Part shown: positions 35,944 to 44,318 of the stretch, piece after piece | Position numbering within the stretch: the stretch's first letter is position 1 | How the letters are laid out: the number at the start of each line of letters is the position of its first letter | Assembly (NCBI GenBank): GCA_000733415.1 | Contig: KL662192.1 | Coordinates: 366,424-430,423, forward strand | DNA: 64,000 bases | DNA from: [Leptolyngbya] sp. JSC-1 | GTDB lineage: Bacteria > Cyanobacteriota > Cyanobacteriia > Elainellales > Elainellaceae | Direction: 5' to 3' | Program-made: the position numbers and the translations under genes | The notes under the pieces: model-generated | The model's database searches: none | The model's input: the letters and a program-made list of their open reading frames with translations, nothing else | Told to the model about the DNA's origin: nothing

Positions 35944-37163
35944 GTTTAGCCGAACAGATTATCACTGCGCACTCCAATCATGAGCAAGTTAAGCCCGGTG
36001 AGCTGCTAACAGTATCGATTGATCGGGTTTATTTGCAAGATGGAAACTCTCCAACAATCCGTAGGCTCTTCGCAGAAAATAGCTTTACCAAGGTTTTTGA
36101 TCCATCACGCATCGGCGTATTCTTTGATCACTCAGTGTTATCACCTGATGCCAAAATGACTGATCGCCTAAGGGAAGCCGAAACATTTGCTACAAATCTA
36201 GGATTGTCTATCTTCAAAGCAGGCATGGGTATCAGTCATGTCGTAGCTTTGGAGGAAGGATGGTTTGAACCAGGGACGATTGTCGTGGGATCTGATTCCC
36301 ATACTTGTACTGGAGGAGCATTGCAATGTCTTGCGTTGGGAATGGGAGCGTCTGATATTACCACTGCTATGGTAACTGGCAAAACTTGGCTGCGGGTACC
36401 TGAAACAGTTTGGCTCGAGATCCTTGGCATACCTGGGCAACATACCCGAACAAAGGATGTGATGCTTTATCTCCTGGCTAAGTTAGGACAGAGACCATTT
36501 CTTTATAAATCCATTGAATGGATTGGAAAATGGCTTAATACGCTTACGCTTGATGCTGTAGCAACTATCGCCAATATGACTGTCGAGCTAGGTGCAAAGT
36601 GCTCGTTTCTGCCACCAGGACAGGAAAGACCGGACACACTCACCCCAATTCAACAGCCAGATGACGGAGACCCGCGACGAATCGTGCTCGATATTGAGGG
36701 GTTACCACCATTTGTAGCTAAACCTCACTCCCCCTCTAATTCCTTTCCTTTAGATGAATGTCGAGGAGAGCCGATTAACTACGTCTTTATTGGCAGTTGT
36801 ACGAATAGTCGCCTCGAGGATTTAGCCGAAGTTGCGAGGGTGTTCTCCCAGGAAAAGGTACATCCAAGTATTCACTGTTTAGTAACACCAGGCTCTCAAT
36901 CAGTGTATCTTGAGGCACTTCATCAAGGCTATGTTGAAACCCTGATGCGTGCAGGTGCTATAGTTACACCCCCAGGTTGCGGAGCTTGCTTGGGCACTCA
37001 GGGCACAATTCCAGCATCAGGCGATCGCGTTTTATCCACCATGAACCGAAATTTTCTAGGACGCATGGGTAATCCCAAAGCAGAAATCTGGTTAGCCTCC
37101 CCTCTAGTTGCTGCCCATACAGCAATTCGTGGAAGTATTCCTGGAACAGGAGATTTGATATGA
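35940..37163 (+). CDS. isopropylmalate-isomerase/aconitase-type dehydratase, large subunit
   Basis: A 407-residue iron-sulfur hydro-lyase. [4Fe-4S] ligands Cys287 ('IGSCTNSR'), Cys347 and Cys350 ('PPGCGACLGTQG') are present, as is 'VGSDSHTCTGGAL' (116-128). With the small subunit it isomerises a 2-substituted malate to the 3-isomer. In this cluster the expected substrate is 2-phosphonomethylmalate, a role played by the aconitase-like FrbA in FR-900098 synthesis. Leucine- or homoaconitate-type activity cannot be excluded. The start and stop each overlap neighbours as ATGA, so the synthase tail and both subunits are translationally coupled. Confidence 0.88.
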   Translation: MSLAEQIITAHSNHEQVKPGELLTVSIDRVYLQDGNSPTIRRLFAENSFTKVFDPSRIGVFFDHSVLSPDAKMTDRLREAETFATNLGLSIFKAGMGISHVVALEEGWFEPGTIVVGSDSHTCTGGALQCLALGMGASDITTAMVTGKTWLRVPETVWLEILGIPGQHTRTKDVMLYLLAKLGQRPFLYKSIEWIGKWLNTLTLDAVATIANMTVELGAKCSFLPPGQERPDTLTPIQQPDDGDPRRIVLDIEGLPPFVAKPHSPSNSFPLDECRGEPINYVFIGSCTNSRLEDLAEVARVFSQEKVHPSIHCLVTPGSQSVYLEALHQGYVETLMRAGAIVTPPGCGACLGTQGTIPASGDRVLSTMNRNFLGRMGNPKAEIWLASPLVAAHTAIRGSIPGTGDLI

Positions 37164-37648
37164 ATGGCATCAAGCAGAATTTACGGGTGCGTAAGATAAC
37201 TGGCACAATTTCTACTGACGATATTATTCCAGGGCGATACAAGCACGCCTTGATTCATCCGGCAGACATGGCTGGTCATGTGTTTGAGAATCTACTACCA
37301 GGTTTTGCTCAAACCCTAAGAACAGGAGATGTGCTCAGTTGCGACTCAACCTTTGGCATTGGCAGTTCTCGAGAACAAGCTGTCAGCTCATTACTTGCTG
37401 CTGGTATCGTAGCAGTCTTTGCGCCCAGCTTTGGACGGATTTTTTTCCGCAATTCTTGGAACTTGGGACTATTAGCTATTGAAATTGACCATTTACCTGC
37501 ATTAGAAGGCGATACTGTTTGCCTAGACTTGAACAAGGGCCTCGTAATCGGTCCTTCAGGAGTTGGATGCTTCATACCTCCCCCAACCGAAATGATTAGC
37601 ATGGTTGAGCAAGGTGGTCTACTGGCTCAGCTTCGCCAGAGTATCTGA
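37160..37648 (+). CDS. isopropylmalate-isomerase/aconitase-type dehydratase, small subunit
   Basis: A 162-residue swivel domain: 'GTISTDDIIPGRYKH' at the N terminus and the substrate-binding loop 'FGIGSSREQAVSSLLAAG', then 'FGRIFFRNSWNLGLLAIE'. Length and motifs match LeuD-like small subunits. It completes the heterodimer with the gene it overlaps by four bases. Specificity in this family depends on the loop near residue 25-35, which here reads 'IPGRYKHA', the LeuD/HacB type rather than true aconitase. Confidence 0.88.
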   Translation: MNGIKQNLRVRKITGTISTDDIIPGRYKHALIHPADMAGHVFENLLPGFAQTLRTGDVLSCDSTFGIGSSREQAVSSLLAAGIVAVFAPSFGRIFFRNSWNLGLLAIEIDHLPALEGDTVCLDLNKGLVIGPSGVGCFIPPPTEMISMVEQGGLLAQLRQSI

Positions 37649-37960
37649 CGATAATTTCCTCTCGACTCCGCGACAATTATGACAATTATAAAGTCAGTTA
37701 CAAAGAGGGGTTGAGCGATTGTAATAATTGACGCGAAGCTCAAAAATAAGTGACGCGAAATAGCCCCAAGAGTCTGTTTATTCATCACAAGTAGACGTAG
37801 CGGCTGTTACAATTTCGCAGCAGTTTTTCGGAATCACTAACCTATAAATCGCTCTACAACTAGGGCGGATGTTCTGCATGTGCTTCCTAACTTCATTTGT
37901 GCGAAGCAACAGGATAAACCAGTTTCATTACTTTTCTGAACCACTGTAGGAGTTGTGAGC
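37649..37960. other. intergenic region before the phosphonate mutase gene
   Basis: No gene seen. It contains short direct repeats (GACAATTA twice near 37670-37690; TGACGCGAA twice near 37727-37760) and A+T-rich stretches, and ends with AGGAG at 37948-37952 before the mutase start. The repeats could mark an old transposon end or a promoter; neither is established. Confidence 0.35.
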
Positions 37961-38983
37961 ATGAGTCTAAAGCATAGAGTTTTGCCTGATGTTCGACGGG
38001 CTTGTCTCAGGGCACTGCTTCAAAGTTCTCGTGGCGTTCGAATTATTGAAGCGCATAATGGATTGTCTGCCCTTGTTGCCAGCACCTCTTATCTTCCGAG
38101 TGAAAATGGTAATCGCTTGGAATTTGACGGACTTTGGATTTCAAGTCTCACTAGCTCGGCTTCTAAAGGATTGCCCGATATTGAATTGGGAAGTCTAGAG
38201 CGACGCTTGGAAACAATAGAAGAGATTGTTCATGTGACTCACAAACCTGTAATTGTTGATGGTGATACAGGAGGAGAGGCTGTTAATTTCGAGTACTTTT
38301 GCAGCAAACTGGAGCAGATAGGAGTATCTGCTGTCGTGATTGAAGACAAACAGTACCCAAAGAGAAATAGTCTCTGTTGGAAGGCAAGCCACACCTTAGA
38401 AGATCCAAAGGTATTTGCAGCTAAAATTCAGCGTGGTCGATCTGTGCTACTGTCCAATGACTTCATGATCTTTGCCAGATTAGAGAGCTTAATTGTCAAC
38501 CAGGGAGTAGAAGATGCGCTAGCAAGGGCGCGGATCTATCTTTTGGCTGGTGTAGATGGCATCATGATCCACTCCAAGGAGCGAACAATTGATCAAGTTC
38601 ATGCATTTCTGAATGGCTACAAGTACCTTTGCGCCGAACTTGGTTTCCGTAAGCCAATTATTTGCGTTCCAACCACTTACAATGTCGTGACAGATGAAGA
38701 TCTTTTCCGGTGGGGTGCTGATATTGTCATCCATGCTAATCATCTTTTACGGGCGGCTCACCACGCGATGCAGCAAGTTTGTGAAACTATCCTGAAGAAT
38801 AATCGAAGCCTAGAAGCAGATGAGCTATGCACTCCCGTCTCTCATCTGTTCGAACTAGTGGGATTTGCAGATGTTGTTGCAAGAGACCAATCGCCTGCGG
38901 AGATCCTTAGTGACGTATTCAATGCTGATCTGACAACTGCCGATTGTACCCCTTGTCAGCCTTCCGTTAAAGCTGCTGTCTAG
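37961..38983 (+). CDS. pepM: phosphoenolpyruvate mutase (PEP phosphomutase)
   Basis: A 340-residue isocitrate-lyase-superfamily enzyme converting PEP to phosphonopyruvate, the C-P bond-forming step of nearly all phosphonate pathways. The diagnostic motif EDKxxxKxNS is intact at 128-137 ('EDKQYPKRNS'), separating it from lyases of the family. 'EAHNGLSALVA', 'GLWISSLTSSASKG', 'VDGDTGG' and 'IMIHSKE' also match PepM. Start: ATG at 37961 with AGGAG 8 bases upstream; the GTG at 37955 is too close to that site. The reaction is unfavourable and needs a driver. No phosphonopyruvate decarboxylase is nearby, so the synthase-like gene probably fills that role. Confidence 0.92.
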   Translation: MSLKHRVLPDVRRACLRALLQSSRGVRIIEAHNGLSALVASTSYLPSENGNRLEFDGLWISSLTSSASKGLPDIELGSLERRLETIEEIVHVTHKPVIVDGDTGGEAVNFEYFCSKLEQIGVSAVVIEDKQYPKRNSLCWKASHTLEDPKVFAAKIQRGRSVLLSNDFMIFARLESLIVNQGVEDALARARIYLLAGVDGIMIHSKERTIDQVHAFLNGYKYLCAELGFRKPIICVPTTYNVVTDEDLFRWGADIVIHANHLLRAAHHAMQQVCETILKNNRSLEADELCTPVSHLFELVGFADVVARDQSPAEILSDVFNADLTTADCTPCQPSVKAAV

Positions 38984-38991
38984 AACTAAAG

Positions 38992-39053
38992 TTGCTTCAA
39001 CATCTGAATTGACTTTACCTATAGGGTGCAAGTTGATTCAGATGTTGAAGCAA
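38992..39053. terminator. 18-bp perfect inverted repeat after pepM
   Basis: TTGCTTCAACATCTGAAT at 38992-39009 and its exact complement at 39036-39053, separated by 26 bases. It starts 9 bases after the pepM stop and could form a long hairpin (attenuation or mRNA stabilisation). No U-tract follows, so a classical intrinsic terminator is doubtful. A protein-binding site or small mobile remnant is possible. Confidence 0.4.
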
Positions 39054-39115
39054 GTGGTGAGTTCAGGCAAATATCCCATTCTCACTGCACTTAAAATTTT
39101 AGGAATCTCTTCAAG

Positions 39116-39976
39116 ATGACTGGTCTTGCCATCGTACTTGTTCTATCTGCTGCCTTTATTCATGCAACTTGGAACCTACTTGCAAAGCGCGCGCGTGGCG
39201 GCGCAGCCTTTGTCTGGCTATTTGCTGCTCTCTCAGCAGTCCTGTATGCACCAGTTACAATAGCTATTCTGCTCATCCAGCAGCCACATATTGGTTTGGT
39301 TGAGTTCTTGTGCATTCTAGGGAGTGCTGCCCTTCATCTAACATACTTTCTTATATTGCAGCAAGGGTATCGAAAGGGAGACCTCTCACTGGTTTACCCA
39401 CTTGCTCGCGGTACGGGTCCAATGTTATCCACTACTGCTGCAATCTTGTTTTTTGATGAGAGACCCACACCTGCTGCCTTGCTTGGTACACTGCTAGTTA
39501 CAGTTGGTGTGTTTGTGTTGACGGGTGGCACAGAGAAACTCAATCACGCGAGGACTCGATGGGCAATTGCCTACGGGATTCTGACGGGTACTATTATTGC
39601 TGGTTACACTCTTTGGGATAAGGAGGCTGTTAGTGCACTTTTAATCCCGCCTCTGCTATTGGACTATTGCTCAACCTTATGTCGTGTTGGCTTGCTAGGT
39701 CCGTTTGCGCTCAAACACTGGAAAGCAGTCTGCGCAGAGTGGCGCAATCATCGTTTTGAGGCTATTGGTGTAGCTCTGTTCAATCCGCTATCATACATCC
39801 TCGTTCTCACGGCATTGGTCTTTACACCCGTTAGCTATGTTGCGCCTGCACGAGAGATTAGCATTTTGATTGGTACATTCATTGGAACCCGCTTCCTTGC
39901 AGAAGGAGATGCTCAGCGCCGTCTTCTCGCTGCTGGTGCAATGGTAATTGGCGTCGTAGCGATCGCTCTTAATTAG
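39116..39976 (+). CDS. EamA/DMT-family transporter
   Basis: A 286-residue protein with about ten hydrophobic helices in two EamA halves; 'FIHATWNLLAKRA' and 'GDLSLVYPLARGTGPMLS' are typical DMT segments, and 'RGTGP' is the conserved end of helix 4. It lies between pepM and the dehydrogenase gene on the same strand and is therefore a good candidate exporter of the phosphonate product or an intermediate. The substrate is unproven. Confidence 0.85.
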   Translation: MTGLAIVLVLSAAFIHATWNLLAKRARGGAAFVWLFAALSAVLYAPVTIAILLIQQPHIGLVEFLCILGSAALHLTYFLILQQGYRKGDLSLVYPLARGTGPMLSTTAAILFFDERPTPAALLGTLLVTVGVFVLTGGTEKLNHARTRWAIAYGILTGTIIAGYTLWDKEAVSALLIPPLLLDYCSTLCRVGLLGPFALKHWKAVCAEWRNHRFEAIGVALFNPLSYILVLTALVFTPVSYVAPAREISILIGTFIGTRFLAEGDAQRRLLAAGAMVIGVVAIALN

Positions 39977-40032
39977 ACCCAATCCTAGTTGGAACCCTAT
40001 CCTACACTCTCTACAAGCTAAGGAAATCCACA

Positions 40033-41115
40033 ATGGAAATACTCGTCTTGCCCGGAGACGGCATTGGTCCTGAAATAACCGAGGCGACTGTTGCAGCCAC
40101 AGAAGCACTGAACCGCAAGTTTTCGTTAGCTCTCCAATTACGTCAACGGAAAATAGGTTTAGAGAGCCTTGCAACTTGCGGAACTACACTGCCCGAAGAC
40201 ATCATTAGACAAGCTTTATCCGCCGACGGAGTAATTCTCGGTCCAGTCTCAAGCTATAGCTACCCACCACCTGGACAGGGCGGCATTAACCCATCAGCTG
40301 AGATCAGGAGCCGCTTGGATCTCTATGCCAATATTCGACCATGCTATGCTCGTTCAGAGATATCACCATTTGCTGCCAACATGGATCTGGTGATCGTTCG
40401 TGAAAATACAGAAGGGTTTTATGCTGCCCGCAGCATGGTAGCTGGCTCAGGCGAGTTTATGCCTTCTATAGAAACAGCATTTGCTATCCGCAAGGTGACT
40501 GCAGTAGCCTCACAGCGGATTGCCATTAAGGCATTTGAGCTTGCCCGTCAACGTCGCCGGAAGGTAACAGTGGTTCACAAGGCGAACGTCTTGAGGCTCA
40601 GTGATGGATTGTTCTTGCGAGAAGTCAGGAATGTTGCGGACAAGTATCCAGATGTTGACCTCGAAGAAGTGTTAGTAGATGCAATGGCTGCACTGCTTAT
40701 CCGGCAACCTGATCGATTCGATGTGATCCTTACAACAAATATGTTTGGTGATATCCTATCGGACGAAGCCGCTGAACTTTGCGGTGGACTAGGTCTTGCT
40801 GCCTCTTTGAATATGGGAGATGAGTATGCAGTTGCTCAAGCTGTGCACGGATCAGCGCCTGATATTGCAGGGCAGAATCGAGCCAATCCCACAGCTTTGA
40901 TGCTTTCAGTTGCCATGCTATTAGACTGGCTAAATATTCGACACCAGCGCACATCCTTCTCTGATGCAGCAATGTGTCTACGAACGGCAATTAATAGACT
41001 CATTGCTGAGCCTGCTAATCGAACAGCCGACTTAGGAGGGTGTTTGAGTACGTCGAGTTTTGGGCGTATAGTAGCCGATAAGATTACTGAAATGAAACCG
41101 ATCGCCCTCCGCTGA
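40033..41115 (+). CDS. isocitrate/isopropylmalate dehydrogenase family enzyme
   Basis: A 360-residue NAD(P)-dependent beta-decarboxylating dehydrogenase: 'LPGDGIGPEI' at the N terminus, 'VRENTEGFY' (phosphorylation-loop-equivalent), 'KANVLRLSDGLF', 'TTNMFGDILSDEAAELCGGLGLA' and 'HGSAPDIAGQNRANP'. It oxidises and decarboxylates a 3-substituted malate. In this cluster the expected reaction is 3-phosphonomethylmalate to 2-oxo-4-phosphonobutyrate, as FrbB does. Homoisocitrate, isopropylmalate or tartrate dehydrogenase activity is possible from family alone. It starts 57 bases after the exporter gene and ends the cluster. Confidence 0.85.
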   Translation: MEILVLPGDGIGPEITEATVAATEALNRKFSLALQLRQRKIGLESLATCGTTLPEDIIRQALSADGVILGPVSSYSYPPPGQGGINPSAEIRSRLDLYANIRPCYARSEISPFAANMDLVIVRENTEGFYAARSMVAGSGEFMPSIETAFAIRKVTAVASQRIAIKAFELARQRRRKVTVVHKANVLRLSDGLFLREVRNVADKYPDVDLEEVLVDAMAALLIRQPDRFDVILTTNMFGDILSDEAAELCGGLGLAASLNMGDEYAVAQAVHGSAPDIAGQNRANPTALMLSVAMLLDWLNIRHQRTSFSDAAMCLRTAINRLIAEPANRTADLGGCLSTSSFGRIVADKITEMKPIALR

Positions 41116-41420
41116 ATTCTCGCTAGCTTCTCGGTCATATCAAGTCCGGCTGTACAAAAGGCTTTGGTGGGCATTGCTGAAAGTGTAATGGTTTAGGCGA
41201 ATCTGTCAGAACTGGCTTCACACTCAAAAAGAATCTCCGAGCTGCACAACCTCCCTCCTCTTTCTTTGTGATTAGGCAACTTGGAAAATCTCTTGTAGTT
41301 CCTGTACCCGTGTAATCCCTCATTTGTCACTTTCGGAAGAGTAAAATTTAGAACCTACTGTAGATAAGGACTTTGGCAAAATCACTACAAATGAAGTCTT
41401 TTGTTAGGAAATTAAGCGTG
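41116..41420. other. intergenic region after the phosphonate cluster
   Basis: No gene is supported here. Short frames on both strands lack start context and family features. The segment ends with the hairpin at 41421. Confidence 0.4.
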
Positions 41421-41443
41421 AAAGGCATACGTTATATGCCTTT
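41421..41443 (+). terminator. hairpin, candidate terminator
   Basis: AAAGGCATA (41421-41429) and TATGCCTTTT (41434-41443) form a 9-bp stem with a 4-base loop, followed by a T-rich stretch. It is about 300 bases after the dehydrogenase stop, so it may end a long transcript or belong to the adjoining IS remnant. Confidence 0.35.
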
Positions 41444-41638
41444 TCAAGTTTTGGTTAGTTTTTCCTTACCCAGAGTAACAAATGAGGGATAATAGCGACC
41501 GCAAGCAGAGCCAAGAAACTGCAAAATCTGATGGTGCTCCGGTGTAAGATTACTGATTTGCATGATACCGTTAAGCGTGACTAGGTGAACCGCTTGGAAA
41601 CACTGAAACACCCAACGTTGTTCAACGACAATGAGCAT
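41444..41638 (-). pseudogene. C-terminal fragment of an IS1634-type transposase
   Basis: About 55 residues beginning 'VVEQRWVFQCFQAVHLVTLN' and ending with 'LGSACGRYYPSF' match the usual end of IS1634-family transposases in cyanobacteria (a Trp-x2-Gln-x-Phe-Gln pattern then 'NLTPEHHQIL'). Everything upstream of it is missing. It is a relic without function. Confidence 0.55.
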
Positions 41639-41820
41639 GACGGGCGATGACAGCCAGGATGTCGGGTTGCTTGATCGTTAAAGCAAGATCGCAGATCCCT
41701 GGTCTAGTTGCAAACGTCAGGCACAGAACAATAAAAAGACACTGAGTGCAGTTCCATCAGCGAAATGGAGACGCTTCAGTGTCTGGCAAAACAATTCAAA
41801 CTTATCAAATACGAGTGTAT

Positions 41821-42183
41821 ATGAACGCTAGAGAGATCGGCTTAAGACAAGTCGATGCGGCTGCAATTGCCGAATTTTCCGAGAGAACAGGGCAACGGAT
41901 TGAAGCAGGGGAACATTAGCCTAACCGAGGACAAGTGCGCGAATGGCGTAGCAGTGCTGCGTACCCTGCAACGCCGAGTGCAAACCTGGAAGGTCTTGCA
42001 CGGGGAGCCCCCTGAAGTGATGTTTGAGTTGAAGCATGAGCCAGGGATGATGGGCTTGTCCGATTTCACCGAACTCAAAGGCATTGAGGTCACAATAGCA
42101 GAGCAGCCGTTCGAGCATTTCATCTACCACTACCGCTTAGCTTACAGTGGCTGGCAGTACGCTCAAATCATTCAAGGCGGCGA
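41821..42183 (+). mobile_element. decayed IS21-type istA remnant
   Basis: The 5' part reads 'FSERTGQRIEAGEH', stop, 'PNRGQVREWRS', then after an internal deletion 'VLRTLQRRVQTWKVLHGEPP' and 'LSDFTELKGIEVTI' in another frame, ending at 'YSGWQYAQIIQGGDE'. These are segments of IS21-like transposases. A stop, a frameshift, an internal deletion and loss of the 3' half make it inert. It abuts the IS3 fragment at 42184. Confidence 0.6.
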
Positions 42184-43380
42184 TGAGCTTCCCCCAATAA
42201 AGTGGACATTCTCAAAGAGACGAAAACCGAGGAGAATGATGCCATGAGTAACAAATCCCGTCGCCAATTTACCTCCGAACAAAAAGCCGAGGCAGTTCAG
42301 ATTGTGCTGCAAACCGGCAAGCTCATCAGTCAGATTGCCAAAGAGATGGGCCTGAGCGAGAGTTCCTAAGAAAAGCCGCAGCCTTCTTTGCGGCAGAGAA
42401 CTCGACTCCTATGAGCTAATTGCAGTAGAGAAGGCCAATTTTTCCATTGCCCTGATGGGTGAGGTGTTGGAGGTGTCAAGAAGCGGCTAAGTAGATCAAC
42501 ATCATTAATTTGAAGATCCGTAGTGCCAGCGTCTCGCTGGCGTGGGCAAAATGCCCGCACTATATTCTACCGTTTAATTTGGTTGACCTACTTACTATGC
42601 CTGGTCAAAGCGCCCTGTGTGCTCCAGAACGCAGGAGAATCAGCAGTTGAGCGAGCAAATTCAACAAAGTCACAAGCAGAGCCGCAACAGCTATGGTGCA
42701 CCGCGGATTCATGCAGCCCTCAAGCCGCAGGGCTTCAAGGTGGGTCGGCACCGGGTGGCCCGGCTGCTGGCCAACCTGGGACTCTGGGTTCGCCCCAAAC
42801 GGAAATTCAAAAGCACGACTGACTCGAATCACCCGTTTCCGATTGCCGACAACGTGCTCAAGCGCAACTTCACAACACAAGAGCCAGACCAGGCTTGGGT
42901 AGCTGATATCACGTACATTCCGACGGCTCAAGGCTGGCTGTACTTGGCCGTGGTCATCGACCTGTTCTCACGGCGGGTGGTGGGCTGGTCAATGGCCGAG
43001 CACATGCGGGTGGAGTTAGTGCTCAATGCTCTAAAAGCTGCCTTAGGACATCGTGTTCCTGAGGCAGCTGGGCTACTGTTCCATTCAGACCGGGGGAGCC
43101 AGTATGCGAGTAGCGATTATCGAGCAGCACTGCAAACAGCAGGAATTGGTTGTAGGATGAGTTGCAAGGGGAATTGCTGGGACAATGCAGTAGCTGAGAG
43201 TTGCTTTAGTACATAAAAAACAGAATTACTTGATTCAAGGGAGTTCATGACAAGAGAGGGTGCAAAGAGTACGATAGTGGAATGGATAGAGGTATTCTAC
43301 AATCGACAGAGATTGTATTCGACATTGAACTATCTTTCCCCTGTCCAGTTCGAGGAGCGGGCTGAAGCGTTACAATGGGC
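42184..43380 (+). mobile_element. decayed IS3-family element containing a MITE
   Basis: The left end TGAGCTTCCCCCAATAAAGT starts at 42184. OrfA begins at ATG 42244 ('MSNKSRRQFTSEQKAEAVQI') and stops early at about 42369, followed by OrfA/OrfB junction sequence 'RKAAAFFAAENSTPMS'. OrfB continues from 'VEKANFSIALMGEVLEVSRSG', is interrupted by a MITE (42489-42593), resumes with 'YYAWSKRPVCSRTQENQQL' and has a TAA at about 43214 (expected Leu). The right end is missing after 'YLSPVQFEE'. Three DDE regions are still readable ('AWVADITYIPTA', 'HSDRGSQYAS'). Confidence 0.75.
42489..42593. mobile_element. 105-bp MITE with TA target duplication
   Basis: Ends AAGTAGATCAAC and GTTGACCTACTT are inverted with one mismatch. 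The interior holds the common cyanobacterial palindrome around GCCAGCG...CGCTGGC and GGGCAAAATGCCC. It is flanked by TA on both sides. Removing 105 bp plus one TA restores the OrfB codons for Gly-Tyr-Tyr-Ala-Trp exactly. TA duplication points to mobilisation by an IS630/mariner-type transposase. Confidence 0.75.
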
Positions 43381-43597
43381 AACCAGTGCTGAGGGAAAGT
43401 TTGCCCGCAGCTTCATGAGTTGGAACCAAGATTTGTTGAGTCGCGATCGCACTGGTCAGCTTGCCTGTGCCAATGAAGTGAAACGATTAGGTGTAACCCT
43501 GGAGATCTTGCCCGGTCGAAAAGCTGTTTCTGGATTCTGTACGCTTTGGGTACAACCAGCGAATCAACGGCAGTTTTTGCCCATTGACAAAAACTGA
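43381..43597 (+). pseudogene. C-terminal fragment of an unidentified gene fused to the IS3 remnant
   Basis: After the IS3-derived codons, the frame continues as 'WATSAEGKFARSFMSWNQDL' and 'GQLACANEVKRLGVTLEILP' to a stop at 43597. This is not transposase sequence and looks like the end of a soluble protein whose 5' part was removed. Not recognised. Confidence 0.35.
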
Positions 43598-43633
43598 GCC
43601 TCAATCCAAATTTCAATCAGGAGGAATCTGCAT

Positions 43634-44170
43634 ATGCCGACTCACAGATCTGCCCTACCTTGGATTGTCTTGCTGTTGGGAGGATCGATCGCAGCCAGTT
43701 GCATTCCCACTGCCAACACGAACCGTGAAAATGCCAACACTCAAGCGCAGAACCCATCAATCCTTGAGTATCCGCCGCTATATGACGTTGAAGTGGAAGT
43801 CTGCGGCAACATTATTGCGCCTCTCAGCGATGGAGAACGCTGTGTGACCACTCAACTTCAGCTTTGGGGCCCTGTAGGTGAAGCAAAGCTGGTACGCACA
43901 GGAGTGACACTCCCTTCAGTTTCGGCCGTGGAACACAAAATCGCGATCGCTTCCAAAGGCTGCTATCCGGTCTACTCCGAACCAGCGCAGGAGCAGTTTT
44001 ACTGGGCTGACACCATCATTCAGGTAAACCAAGGAGGTGAGCCACCGACTATTGAGATGACGCAAACTCAGCTCTCTAATCAGCAAGTTCACGAATTGGT
44101 CACTGGAACACTGTCGGATGCTCGAGTGCCAACCTTTGGAGGTGTGGGTTGTGAGCCTGCACCCCAGTAA
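43634..44170 (+). CDS. putative lipoprotein
   Basis: A 178-residue protein with a lipoprotein-type signal: 'PWIVLLLGGSIAASC' places the lipidated Cys near residue 23. The mature part is soluble, contains two further Cys pairs and has no known domain. An AGGAGG ribosome site lies 8 bases before the ATG, one of the best in the window. A lone gene between IS remnants and the AraC gene. Confidence 0.65.
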   Translation: MPTHRSALPWIVLLLGGSIAASCIPTANTNRENANTQAQNPSILEYPPLYDVEVEVCGNIIAPLSDGERCVTTQLQLWGPVGEAKLVRTGVTLPSVSAVEHKIAIASKGCYPVYSEPAQEQFYWADTIIQVNQGGEPPTIEMTQTQLSNQQVHELVTGTLSDARVPTFGGVGCEPAPQ

Positions 44171-44318
44171 GGTAGTAGCATTTGACACTTACTAAGCAGA
44201 AGGCTGGTAAATGACCAGATAGGTTTAATTTTCTATAAAACGGATTATCGTAGAGCTAGAGCTTATTTACGGTGTTCTAACTTTGGATTGCAGATGAACT
44301 ATAGGGTGATCTGTTGAG

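Noticed and set aside
37649..37800. Direct repeats GACAATTA and TGACGCGAA looked like the end of a Tn7-like or CRISPR-associated transposon.
   Set aside because: No matching second end, no tns genes and no CRISPR repeat were seen; two short repeats in A+T-rich DNA are not enough.
34784..41115. Reading the cluster as a nitrogenase-linked homocitrate or alpha-aminoadipate lysine pathway.
   Set aside because: A true PEP mutase motif between the genes fits phosphonate synthesis better, and no nif or lysine genes are present; homocitrate chemistry is kept only as an alternative.
41738..41785. An inverted AGACACTGA...TTCAGTGTCT pair suggesting a terminator or IS end.
   Set aside because: It lies between IS remnants without a gene to terminate, and could not be matched to a defined element end.
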